Shown: in pieces, positions 43,658 through 51,620 of the stretch
How the letters are laid out: every line of letters begins with the position of its first letter
Numbering within the stretch: the first letter of the stretch is position 1
NCBI GenBank assembly: GCA_965220645.1
Contig: OZ244836.1
Location: 496,001 to 560,000 of the forward strand
DNA from: Aldehydirespirator sp965220645
GTDB taxonomy: Bacteria; Actinomycetota; Acidimicrobiia; Acidimicrobiales; Aldehydirespiratoraceae
Reading direction: 5' to 3'
DNA: 64,000 nt
The notes under the pieces: model-generated
The model's database searches: none
The model's input: the letters and a program-made list of their open reading frames with translations, nothing else
Told to the model about the DNA's origin: nothing
Made by a program: the position numbers and the translations under genes

Positions 43658-43752
43658 GGCCCGGCCTGCTCCAAGTTCGAGCAGTAGCGGACGGCCAGAT
43701 CGCTTATGGCGCGGTGGTCGGCCAGGCGTTGGATCTCGTCACTGCCGCTCAT
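43654..43752 (-). CDS. 32-residue reading frame coupled to bioA (SnoaL-like N-terminal fragment)
   Basis: ATG at 43752 has GAGGAG a few bases upstream and the TGA overlaps the bioA ATG. The peptide contains IQRLADHRAISDLAVRYC, which looks like the first helix of SnoaL-fold proteins, so it may be the remnant of a truncated gene now serving as a translated leader for bioA. A regulatory leader peptide is an alternative. Expression is unproven. Confidence 0.55.
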   Translation of the reverse strand: MSGSDEIQRLADHRAISDLAVRYCSNLEQAGP

Positions 43753-43791
43753 GGGGTGCTCTCCTCGCCGTCCCGCCCGGCCTCTTGACCG

Positions 43792-44469
43792 CTAGGCCGG
43801 GATGGCACCCTTCCATTCGTTCCAGTGCAGCACTCTGGCCAGTGGCTTCCGCATGCCGGGTCGGAAGTCGGTGCCGATGGTGTGGGCGACCGGGATGAGG
43901 GCCACCTGCACGCAATCGTCGTACGGGAGGCCCAGGATCTCGGCCGCCTGCTGCTCGTAGGCCAGATGCAGAGTGGTCCAACAGGTGCCCAGGCCCCGTT
44001 CCCGCGCGGCCAGCATGAAGCTCCACGACGCCTGGACCACCGATCCCAGCCGCGACGCCGCACCGCCCCATGACGGTTGGTCGACGCGGCTCTGCGCCAG
44101 GCACGGGATCAGGAACACCGGCGCCCGTTCGAGGTTGTCGGCGAGGTACTGGGCCGAGTCCGTGATCCGCTCGAACGATGCCTGCACTGCGGGGTCGTCG
44201 TGCGCGGGGAGTTTGGTGGGGAAGTAGGGCGACTCCGCGTAGGCCGACCACGCCTCGCGGTAGTGCCCGGCCAGCGCCGCCCTCTTGGCTGGGTCGGTGA
44301 CCACCACCCACGCCCAGTCCTGGCGGTTGCCGCCGCTGGGGGCCTGGAGCGCGATGTCCAGGCACTCGGTGATCAGCTCGGGATCGACCGGCCGGTCGAA
44401 GTCCAGGCGCTTGCGGACGGAGCGCGTCGTGGTCAGCAGTTCGTCGGCGGACAGTCCCAGCATTGCCAT
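43792..44469 (-). CDS. Nitroreductase family protein
   Basis: A 225-residue FMN-dependent nitroreductase-fold enzyme. TTRSVRKRLDFDRPVD and LQAPSGGNRQDW form the FMN-binding N terminus; GLGTCWTTLH and the LIPVAHTIG strand are typical. ATG at 44469 or 44463. It reduces nitro groups, quinones or enones. It is about 54 bases after the LLM gene and may be in its transcript. Confidence 0.88.
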   Translation of the reverse strand: MAMLGLSADELLTTTRSVRKRLDFDRPVDPELITECLDIALQAPSGGNRQDWAWVVVTDPAKRAALAGHYREAWSAYAESPYFPTKLPAHDDPAVQASFERITDSAQYLADNLERAPVFLIPCLAQSRVDQPSWGGAASRLGSVVQASWSFMLAARERGLGTCWTTLHLAYEQQAAEILGLPYDDCVQVALIPVAHTIGTDFRPGMRKPLARVLHWNEWKGAIPA

Positions 44470-44523
44470 GTCTCCTTCGCCGGCGACAGGGGAGGGCTCG
44501 ACCCTACGGGGTTTGGGCCGTGA

Positions 44524-45675
44524 TCAGCCCAGCAGTGGGAGCACCTCTTCGGCGATGCGGTGGAGCTGCTCGTCCACCTTCTCGTAGGGGTCGCCGGGCA
44601 TGGCCGGGAACAGCAGCAGGTTCTCCAAGCCGATCTGCTCGTCGTAGGTGCTGATGGCCTCGGCCACATCGGTGGGGCTTCCCACCGCCCAGACCCTCTG
44701 GTCGATGGACTCCTCGAGGGTGGGGATCAGCCCGGGCTTGGCCGGCCTGCCGTCGGGGCCGAGGTAGCCCTTGCTCCACCCGTAGGGTCCGAGGAACTTC
44801 CAGAGCTCGTCGTGGCCGGCCCGCACCGACGCCATGGCCTGCTCACGGGTGTCCTCTATGCGCACGTTCTGCACCAGCATGCGGTGCTCGCCCCGGCCCA
44901 ACTCGCGGCCGTGCTGGGCGTGGTATCTCTCGGCGAACTCCTCCCAGCGCTGCTTGATGATGGAGTGGTGGTAGTTCCAGAACACCCCGCCCCAGCCGCA
45001 GCGTGGGATCTGCTCGAGCGTGGCCGGCGACTTGGCGGCCTGCCAGATCTCGTAGGGGTACAGCGGTCGGGGCACCAGCGACAACTCGGTCACGAACCCG
45101 CCCCGGTCAGGGATGCCCGCCGGAGGGAAGTCATACACCTCGCCGTGGAAGCTGAAGGTGTCGTTGTTGGACGCTCGGAGGATGACCTCCATGGCCTCGT
45201 CGAACTGCTTGCGGTTGAGCTCGTCCGCAGCCGCCTTGTCAGGATTGTCGAAGCTGCCGATCCTGGTGCCCAGCGTCTCGGCCTCACGTGGCACCGTTCC
45301 CCGACCCACACCCAGGATCCCGCGACCGCCGGAGACGTTGTGCAGCGTGGCGAAGTCCTCAGCGAGCCGCAGCGGATGCCACTGCGGCACGATGTTGAAC
45401 GCCATCCCGATACGGATGCTCTCGGTGCGCTCCGCCAGGATCGTGCCCACCAGGATCCCGTTGGGGATCACCTCGTAGCCCTCGTACTGGAAGTGGTGCT
45501 CGGTCAGCCAGAACGAGTCGAACCCCAACCGGTCACACACCACGCCCATGTCGATGATCCGCTCAGTGGCCCGCCACACCTCCTTGGCGCCGTACCGGCG
45601 GTCGGTGGGGATCGGCAGGCCCGGCCCGGCGTCGTCCATCTCAACCCCGCCGAACAGGAACACCCCAGTCCTCAT
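44524..45675 (-). CDS. LLM-class flavin/F420-dependent oxidoreductase
   Basis: A protein of about 383 residues, close to alkanal-monooxygenase-like LLM members: MRTGVFLFGGVEMDD, DSFWLTEHHFQYEGY, NIVPQWHPLRLAEDFATLHNVSGGR. ATG at 45675 follows a TACAGT -10-like box by seven bases; a GTG three codons earlier is the alternative. The His-His pair in TEHHF is typical of the bacterial luciferase subgroup. Substrate unknown. Confidence 0.87.
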   Translation of the reverse strand: MRTGVFLFGGVEMDDAGPGLPIPTDRRYGAKEVWRATERIIDMGVVCDRLGFDSFWLTEHHFQYEGYEVIPNGILVGTILAERTESIRIGMAFNIVPQWHPLRLAEDFATLHNVSGGRGILGVGRGTVPREAETLGTRIGSFDNPDKAAADELNRKQFDEAMEVILRASNNDTFSFHGEVYDFPPAGIPDRGGFVTELSLVPRPLYPYEIWQAAKSPATLEQIPRCGWGGVFWNYHHSIIKQRWEEFAERYHAQHGRELGRGEHRMLVQNVRIEDTREQAMASVRAGHDELWKFLGPYGWSKGYLGPDGRPAKPGLIPTLEESIDQRVWAVGSPTDVAEAISTYDEQIGLENLLLFPAMPGDPYEKVDEQLHRIAEEVLPLLG

Positions 45676-45754
45676 GAAGCCCACTGTACGCGCTCATAGA
45701 ATGCGAGGACGTACCGACGGGCAACCTTGCTCGGAGACGGAAGCCGCCCTAGTC

Positions 45755-46681
45755 ATGGCCACCGACCTGTTCGACATCGAACCGCTTGACGCCACATTCG
45801 GCGCGGTGGTCACCGGGGTGGAGTTGCGGTCGATCGACGATGCCGTCTTCGATGCGCTGCACAGGACATGGCTCGAGTTCGCCCTGCTCCTGTTTCCCGG
45901 CCAGTTCCTGACCAGGGCCGAGCAGGACGCCCTCGCGCTGCGGTTCGGGCCGCTGGAGTTCACCGCGGCGGCCTTCAGCAACGTCGCGGCCGACGGAACG
46001 ATCCTCAACGATCCCGGCCACGACGTGGTGAAGTCGCTGCGGGGCAACGAGGGCTGGCACCACGACAGCACCTACATGCCCCTCCAGGCCAAGGGCTCGG
46101 TGTTCACCGCCGAGGTGGTGACCAGCCGGGGCGGGGCCACCGGATGGGCCGACATGCGGGCCGCCTACGAGGCGTTGGATCCGCCGACCCGGGAGCGGCT
46201 GGCCGGCATGCGGGCCCACCACTCGCTGTACTACAGCCAGGGCCGCTCCGGATACATGCCGACCAAGACCGAGGGCGGCGGCTACGACATGTACGGATTC
46301 CATGATCTTGAGCCGTCGTTGAGGCCGCTGGTGAAGGTGCATCCCGAGACGGGTCGACCCAATCTGCTGATCGGGCGCCACGCCTACGGGATCCTGGGTA
46401 TGTCCGACGACGAGTCGGAGGCGTTCCTCGACGCACTGAACGCCGAGGCCTGCCAGCCGCCCCGCATCCACCACCACCAGTGGGCCGCGGGCGAAGCGGC
46501 GCTGTGGGACAACCGCCGGCTGATGCACCGGGGCACGCCCTTCGACCTGTCCGAGCCCCGGGTGATGTGGCACACCCGCATCGCCGGTGATCCCGCGTCG
46601 GAGCTTGCCGACAACCACCGGGACTCCCAGCAACGCTCGGGAGCCGATGTGATGGGTGAGGACACCCTCATCGTCGGCTGA
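45755..46681 (+). CDS. TauD/TfdA-family 2-oxoglutarate dioxygenase
   Basis: A 308-residue Fe(II)/2-oxoglutarate enzyme. The iron motif is WHHDST (His102/103 and Asp104), with the distal His in RRLMHRG and the oxoglutarate Arg in VMWHTRIAG. ATG at 45755. It oxidises substrates such as taurine, 2,4-D or other sulfonates and ethers. It is divergent from the LLM gene (79-base gap). Confidence 0.9.
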   Translation: MATDLFDIEPLDATFGAVVTGVELRSIDDAVFDALHRTWLEFALLLFPGQFLTRAEQDALALRFGPLEFTAAAFSNVAADGTILNDPGHDVVKSLRGNEGWHHDSTYMPLQAKGSVFTAEVVTSRGGATGWADMRAAYEALDPPTRERLAGMRAHHSLYYSQGRSGYMPTKTEGGGYDMYGFHDLEPSLRPLVKVHPETGRPNLLIGRHAYGILGMSDDESEAFLDALNAEACQPPRIHHHQWAAGEAALWDNRRLMHRGTPFDLSEPRVMWHTRIAGDPASELADNHRDSQQRSGADVMGEDTLIVG

Positions 46682-46721
46682 TCCGCTGATCGACAGTATT
46701 CGTCGCGGGCCGGGAAGGGGG

Positions 46722-46733
46722 TAGCGTCCGGCT
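46722..46733 (+). promoter_or_regulatory. TAGCGT -10 box of a leaderless M24 gene
   Basis: TAGCGT (46722-46727) is six bases before the GTG start at 46734. No ribosome site precedes the gene. Confidence 0.5.
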
Positions 46734-47960
46734 GTGCTCGACCTGCGCCGGATGGGAGCGGAGCGGCTCGCCCGCCTGCGTGAGCAGATGCGGGTTCAGG
46801 GTGTGGACGGGGCTGTGCTGCTCCACGGCCCCAACGTGTGCTACGCCACGGGGCACGTTCCGGCCGCGGTCGACACCAGCCACGCCAACCATCAGCGTGC
46901 CGTGGCCATCGTGAGCGCAGCGGACGGACCGGCGCGGCTGCATTCCCATGATCCGGCCACCGACGCGACAGCCGGCTCCGAGACGGGTGCTCCGCTGTGG
47001 CCAGAGCTCGACGACGGTGCGGCCGCACTGGAGTCAGCCATCGCCGAGGTCCTCGGAGACGTGGCCGGCCTCAGGGTGGCGGTGGACGCGATGACAGGCG
47101 CCATGGTCCGAGCCGGGGTGCTGGACGGAGCCGCGTTGATCGACGCCAGCAGGGTGGTCGGCGCGGCCCAGGTGATCAAGACCGCGGACGAGTTGGCCTG
47201 CATTGATCAGGCTCAGCGCTGGACGGAGCGGGCGATGACCGGTGCCCAGGAGGCCTGCGTTCCCGGCGCCAGCCGGGCCGAGGTGGCGGGAGCATTCCTG
47301 GCTGCGCTGCGCGATGGCGACCTCGAGCAGGGCCTCGCCTATCGCAACGGGATCGCCGCCACTGTCGCCGCCTACCAGAACGGGATCGACCCGATCTTTC
47401 AGCCCATGCCGGTCCGCCGCGACAGCGGTCCCCGCACCTCAACGGGCCATGTCGCCTTCCCCACCGGGGTCGACAACCCCGTCTTCGCCCGCGGTGACCT
47501 GGTGTGGGTGGACGCCGGGGTTGGTCACCACGGCTACATGTCGGACTTCGGGCGTACCTGGGTGGTGGGGCGCAGTCCCACCGCAGCCGAGCAGTCGCTG
47601 TTCGATCACTGGATGGCGGTGGTGGGGGCCTCGCTGGCCGCCGTGCGTTCCGGTGCCACGCTCGGCGACATCGGTCGGGCCGCCCGGGCTGTGGAGGCGG
47701 GCGAGACGCCGTGGTTGCCCCACTTCTACATCGCGCACGGAGTCGGTGTGGAGAGTGCCGAGATGCCCATGATCGGCACCGATCTCGGCCCGGCCTTTGA
47801 CGACGGCTACGTCCTGGCGACGGGCATGGTGCTCGTGTTCGAGCCTGTCACCTGGACCGACGGGGTGGGCGGCTACCGGGCCGAGGAGGTCGTGGCGGTG
47901 ACCGAGGACGGCTGGCGTCTGCTGGGCGGGGGCCATCACTACGAGCCGTTCCAATCATGA
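46734..47960 (+). CDS. M24-family metallopeptidase/creatinase-like enzyme
   Basis: A 408-residue protein with creatinase-type N domain and pita-bread C domain. Metal ligands are visible: Asp in VWVDAG, Asp in YMSDFGRT, His in IAHGVGVE, Glu in LVFEP and Glu in RAEEVVAVT. Start GTG at 46734, probably leaderless. It is likely a proline dipeptidase or a C-N hydrolase. It overlaps the next gene as ATGA. Confidence 0.88.
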   Translation: MLDLRRMGAERLARLREQMRVQGVDGAVLLHGPNVCYATGHVPAAVDTSHANHQRAVAIVSAADGPARLHSHDPATDATAGSETGAPLWPELDDGAAALESAIAEVLGDVAGLRVAVDAMTGAMVRAGVLDGAALIDASRVVGAAQVIKTADELACIDQAQRWTERAMTGAQEACVPGASRAEVAGAFLAALRDGDLEQGLAYRNGIAATVAAYQNGIDPIFQPMPVRRDSGPRTSTGHVAFPTGVDNPVFARGDLVWVDAGVGHHGYMSDFGRTWVVGRSPTAAEQSLFDHWMAVVGASLAAVRSGATLGDIGRAARAVEAGETPWLPHFYIAHGVGVESAEMPMIGTDLGPAFDDGYVLATGMVLVFEPVTWTDGVGGYRAEEVVAVTEDGWRLLGGGHHYEPFQS

Positions 47961-48922
47961 GCGGCGATCTGGTGCTGGCGCGGCGCGACCGGGTGCTGGG
48001 CGCGATGGCCGCTGCCGGCCTTGACGTGCTGGTGCTGGGGCGCCAGGACAACGCCGGATACGCGTGCGGGATGCGTCGGCTCTGGACCGCGGGCACCCGG
48101 CCGTTCGGAGCGGGCTGCATCGTGGTGGGCTCGACCGCCAGGGTCCATGCCCTGTCGAGCTGGGAGGACGGCATCGAGCCTCCCATGACCTTCGACGACC
48201 TCTATCCCCTCACCTGGAATCCGCGGATCATGGGCTCATCGATGGCTGCCATCGACGGCCTGGCCGAGGCCCGACGGATCGGAGTGGACGAGATGACGCC
48301 GTCGTTCCGCCGGGCCGCAGCCGGTTTCGCCCCCGAGGCCGAGCTCGTGGCGGCCGACGACCTGATGGCCGCAGTTCGCGGCCAAAAGCTCCCCGGCGAG
48401 GTCCAGGCCATTTCCCGGGCCTGTGCCGCGGCCTGGTCCGGGGTTGACGCCGCGCTGGCTGCTTCCACGGGCACTGATCCAGCCGGTGCGGCCATCAAGG
48501 CGATGGCGGCACTCGGTGTCACCATCCCGTCGTCGGGTGTGAAGGTCGAGCGTCGCGGTCACGAACTGTGCATCGACGTAGGCGTGATCTGCGACCTGTA
48601 CGAGGGAGGAGCCGGCGGCCATTTCGTCGACGGCCGGCGCGCCGGACCGGCCGTGCTCGTCGACGCTTGCCGAGCCGGCGCGTCGCACGCCGACCTGGCC
48701 GCAGCCGCGGTCGCCTCCAACTGGCTGGTGCGCGGTCTGGGCATGGGCTTCGAGCATCCGGTGATCGGCCCGGGACTCGGTGTCGGCGAGCGACTGGAAG
48801 CGGGCATGGTCCTCAGCGTCACCGACGGAGACCACCGCGATGTCGTGCATGTCACCGGCGACGGCCCGGTCACGCTGTCGGAGCGTCCCCTGACGCCGGC
48901 TCGGCCGCAGAGCCGAAATTGA
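47957..48922 (+). CDS. Degenerate M24-like protein
   Basis: A 321-residue protein with the same creatinase N domain (RRDRVLGAMAAAGLDVLVL) but a shortened and altered C domain. The two Asp positions remain (CIDVGV, CDLYEGG), while the His appears replaced in VRGLGMGFEH and the metal-binding Glu in VLSVTD. It is therefore probably inactive and may pair with the active partner at 46734. Start ATG overlaps that gene's stop; its own stop AAT-TGA lies inside a palindrome. Confidence 0.78.
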   Translation: MSGDLVLARRDRVLGAMAAAGLDVLVLGRQDNAGYACGMRRLWTAGTRPFGAGCIVVGSTARVHALSSWEDGIEPPMTFDDLYPLTWNPRIMGSSMAAIDGLAEARRIGVDEMTPSFRRAAAGFAPEAELVAADDLMAAVRGQKLPGEVQAISRACAAAWSGVDAALAASTGTDPAGAAIKAMAALGVTIPSSGVKVERRGHELCIDVGVICDLYEGGAGGHFVDGRRAGPAVLVDACRAGASHADLAAAAVASNWLVRGLGMGFEHPVIGPGLGVGERLEAGMVLSVTDGDHRDVVHVTGDGPVTLSERPLTPARPQSRN

Positions 48923-48962
48923 CGTAGTTGTCCCCAATATGGGGTGTCAACTACGTCAATTT
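48916..48962. repeat. 47-bp palindromic repeat, family 1, copy 3
   Basis: Same 15-base arms (48916-48930, 48948-48962) and a 17-base loop with perfect CCCC/GGGG inner pairing. It contains the stop codon of the M24-like gene. Confidence 0.95.
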
Positions 48963-49014
48963 GGTCCGTAAGGGGTCCCGGCGTCCCCGCTGCGCAGCTC
49001 GGGCCGTAGCCTCG

Positions 49015-49992
49015 ATGGTCGTGATCCCGCTGGAGAGTCCATACTACGAGGACCTGCGGGTGGGCCAGGTGCTGCCCGCGCAGCCCTCGGTAGTGATCGA
49101 CGACGGAATGGCCGCCCTGTACCAGTCGATGGTGGGCGAGCGGCTCCCCATGGTGATGGACTCGGCGGTCTGTGAAGCGGTGACCGGGCGCCCCGGCCGT
49201 CTGGCCAGCCCCGCCCTGGTGATGCACCTGTCGATCGGGCACAGCACCACGCTCACCCGCAGAGCGATCGCCAACCTCTTCTACCGCGACGTGCGGTTGC
49301 TCAGGCCGGTGTTTGTAGGGCAGTCCATCGCCACCACCGTCACCGTTGCCGCGCTGGCCGACAGCCGCCCCCGGCCCGGGCGGCCCCACAGGGGCAAGGT
49401 GCTGGTCGACATCGTCACCACCGCCGACGGCGAGCCGGCCGTGACCTACCAGCGGGCCCCTCTGCTTCCCCAGGCCACCGACGAGCAGCCCGGCCATGAC
49501 GACGACCTGGGCTCTGGTTCGCCGCTGGCTCTGGCCGCCTACGCCGAACTCGTGCCGGCCGACTGGGACTTCACCCCGCTCGGCACGGGAACTGACTGGC
49601 AACCGGGCACCGTCGTGACCGATCCGGCTCGAGACGTGATCGACAACGCGCCAGGGCTTGTGCGCCTCACCAACAATCTGGCCATGCTGCACCGCGATGC
49701 GGCCGAGTCGCCCTACCCGCAGCGGCTGGTGTATGGAGGCCATGTCGTCGGGCTGGCCCAGGCGTCGCTGTCGAGGGTGCTGCCCGGCATGGCCACGGTG
49801 GTGGGATGGCACGGCTGCGACCACACCGGCCCCGCCTTCGAGGGCGATCAGGTGTCGTTCCGCCACACCCTCCTCGATGTCGCGCCGGCCGGCGCCGGCC
49901 GGGCCCTCGCGGTGCAGGTCGAGGGCTTCGCCCACCGCCCCGATGAACCCGACAAGATCCTCGACTGGACCGTCATAGCCGTTGCCCCCTGA
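49015..49992 (+). CDS. MaoC-like (double hot-dog) dehydratase
   Basis: A 325-residue protein of two hot-dog folds. ESPYYEDLRVGQVLPAQP and the LLRPVFVGQSIATTVTV region mark the first half; GGHVVGLAQASLSRVLPG and DHTGPAFEGDQVSFRHTLL the second. ATG at 49015 is chosen because the longer frame would translate the palindrome. Likely an enoyl- or mesaconyl-CoA hydratase-like enzyme. The catalytic Asp/His pair is not clearly canonical. Confidence 0.84.
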   Translation: MVVIPLESPYYEDLRVGQVLPAQPSVVIDDGMAALYQSMVGERLPMVMDSAVCEAVTGRPGRLASPALVMHLSIGHSTTLTRRAIANLFYRDVRLLRPVFVGQSIATTVTVAALADSRPRPGRPHRGKVLVDIVTTADGEPAVTYQRAPLLPQATDEQPGHDDDLGSGSPLALAAYAELVPADWDFTPLGTGTDWQPGTVVTDPARDVIDNAPGLVRLTNNLAMLHRDAAESPYPQRLVYGGHVVGLAQASLSRVLPGMATVVGWHGCDHTGPAFEGDQVSFRHTLLDVAPAGAGRALAVQVEGFAHRPDEPDKILDWTVIAVAP

Positions 49993-50121
49993 CTGAGACG
50001 CGGCCGCGACCCGGGAGGCCGGGGTGGCACGGGGCAAGGAATGGCGCCGTTTGCCGGCGCCAGCACAAGACACAGTGACAGGACCCGCCGGCCGGGCAGA
50101 ATCACCGGCATCAGGAGCGCC

Positions 50122-50127
50122 TAGGCT
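50122..50127 (+). promoter_or_regulatory. TAGGCT -10-like box before the thiolase
   Basis: TAGGCT would start a transcript near 50134, leaving a 20-base leader with AAAGGA before the ATG at 50156. Confidence 0.35.
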
Positions 50128-50155
50128 GCCGCTCGGACGCCAGAAAGGACATGCC

Positions 50156-51331
50156 ATGACCGACGTAGTGATCGTCGAGGCCGTGCGCTCGGCGGTGGGC
50201 AAGCGCAACGGGACGCTGGCCCACACGCACCCGGCCGACATCCTCGGCCCGGTGCAGATGGAGTGCCTGAGCCGGGCCGGGATCGCCAGCGGCGACGTCG
50301 ACCAGGTGGTGGGCGGCTGCATCGACCAGATCGGCGCCCAGGGCATGAACATCACCCGCACCGCCTGGCTGTCCCACGGCGGCGACCAGACCACGGCCTG
50401 CTCCACGGTCGACTCCCAGTGCGGGTCGTCCCAGCACGCCGTGAACCTGGCCTACAGCCTGATCGCATCGGGCGCGGAGGACACGGTGCTGGCCTGCGGG
50501 GTGGAGTCGATGTCGATGGTTCCCCTCGCCGCCAACATCATGAACGGCCCGGGCAAGCCGGTGTCGCGCAGCTACTTCCGTCACTACGAGTTCACCAGCC
50601 AGTTCGAGGGCGCGGAGCGCGTCGCCACCGCCTACGGGATATCGCGCCAGGACACCGACGACCTCGGGCTGGAGTCGCAGCTGCGGGCCGCTCGGGCCCA
50701 GCACGAGGGCCGCTTCGAGACCCAGATCGTGCCCATAGACGCGGTCGTGGTGGACGAGGACGGCCGCAAGACCGGCGAGACGGTGGAGTTCTCCCGCGAC
50801 GAGGTGCCCCGCGACACCAGTCCGGAGGCGCTGGCCGGGCTCAAGCCCGTGGCCCGCGACGACGGGATCCATACCGCAGGAACGTCCTCACAGATCGCCG
50901 ACGGCGCGGCCGCCGTGCTGCTGATGTCGGCGGACAAGGCGGCTGCTCTCGGCCTGAAGGCCCGGGCCCGTGTGGCCCAGACCGCGCTGGTGGGCTGCGA
51001 CCCGGTGCTGATGTTGGAGGGTCCGATACCGGCCACCGAGCGGGTACTGGATCGCGAGGGGCTCACCATCGATGACATCGACGTGTTCGAGGTCAACGAG
51101 GCTTTCGCTTCGGTGGTGATCGCCTGGCAGCGCACCGTGGGCGCCGACCCGGCCCGCGCCAACCCCAACGGCGGCGCCATCGCGCTGGGACATCCCCTGG
51201 GCGGCACCGGCTGCATCCTCACCGCCAAGGCGGTGCACGAGCTGGCGCGCACCGACGGCGACTACGGCCTGGTGTCGATGTGCTGCGGTGGTGGCCTGGG
51301 CACCGGCACCCTCATCCAGCGCGTCGCCTGA
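50156..51331 (+). CDS. Acetyl-CoA acetyltransferase (thiolase)
   Basis: A 391-residue thiolase. Catalytic Cys89 is in VDSQCGSSQ; VNEAFAS, GHPLGGTG and CCGGGLGTG are the other active-site blocks. ATG at 50156 follows AAAGGA. It cleaves or condenses 3-ketoacyl-CoA. It fits with the nearby CaiB, hydratase and dehydrogenase genes, though it stands 24 bases upstream of no obvious operon partner. Confidence 0.93.
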   Translation: MTDVVIVEAVRSAVGKRNGTLAHTHPADILGPVQMECLSRAGIASGDVDQVVGGCIDQIGAQGMNITRTAWLSHGGDQTTACSTVDSQCGSSQHAVNLAYSLIASGAEDTVLACGVESMSMVPLAANIMNGPGKPVSRSYFRHYEFTSQFEGAERVATAYGISRQDTDDLGLESQLRAARAQHEGRFETQIVPIDAVVVDEDGRKTGETVEFSRDEVPRDTSPEALAGLKPVARDDGIHTAGTSSQIADGAAAVLLMSADKAAALGLKARARVAQTALVGCDPVLMLEGPIPATERVLDREGLTIDDIDVFEVNEAFASVVIAWQRTVGADPARANPNGGAIALGHPLGGTGCILTAKAVHELARTDGDYGLVSMCCGGGLGTGTLIQRVA

Positions 51332-51359
51332 CTTCAGCTGGCCCTGCCCCGTCTCGGGC

Positions 51360-51371
51360 TAGGGTCCGGGC
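51360..51371 (+). promoter_or_regulatory. TAGGGT -10 box of a leaderless small gene
   Basis: TAGGGT (51360-51365) is six bases before the ATG at 51372; there is no ribosome site. Confidence 0.45.
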
Positions 51372-51575
51372 ATGGCCAACATTGCCGGGCGCCTATGCGG
51401 CGGCTGCGGCCTGCCCGTCGATGGCGACTCCATGCCGATGGACGGGAGCCTGTTCCATCCGTCCTGCGCGCTGGACAAGCCTGCATCACAGGAGGAGTCG
51501 GATGACCGCAAGCACCGGTCACTCCTCAAGCGCATCGCTCACTGGGCCAATTCCGTCGGTTGGGCGCAGGCCTAG
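51372..51575 (+). CDS. Small protein with cysteine pair (zinc-ribbon-like)
   Basis: A 67-residue protein. CGGCG near the N terminus and HPSC about 20 residues later could bind zinc; the C-terminal half is basic and helical (RSLLKRIAHWA). It has its own leaderless promoter signal. No family is recognised; a regulatory or stress-type small protein is possible. Confidence 0.55.
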   Translation: MANIAGRLCGGCGLPVDGDSMPMDGSLFHPSCALDKPASQEESDDRKHRSLLKRIAHWANSVGWAQA

Positions 51576-51620
51576 CGGCTGACGGCGGGGAGGCTGCGCA
51601 GCAGGGCCGTCTCGCCGTCG

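Noticed and set aside
48928..49014. Upstream extension of the hot-dog dehydratase
   Set aside because: The extension translates the palindrome and a Pro/Arg-rich stretch; ATG at 49015 fits the family start.
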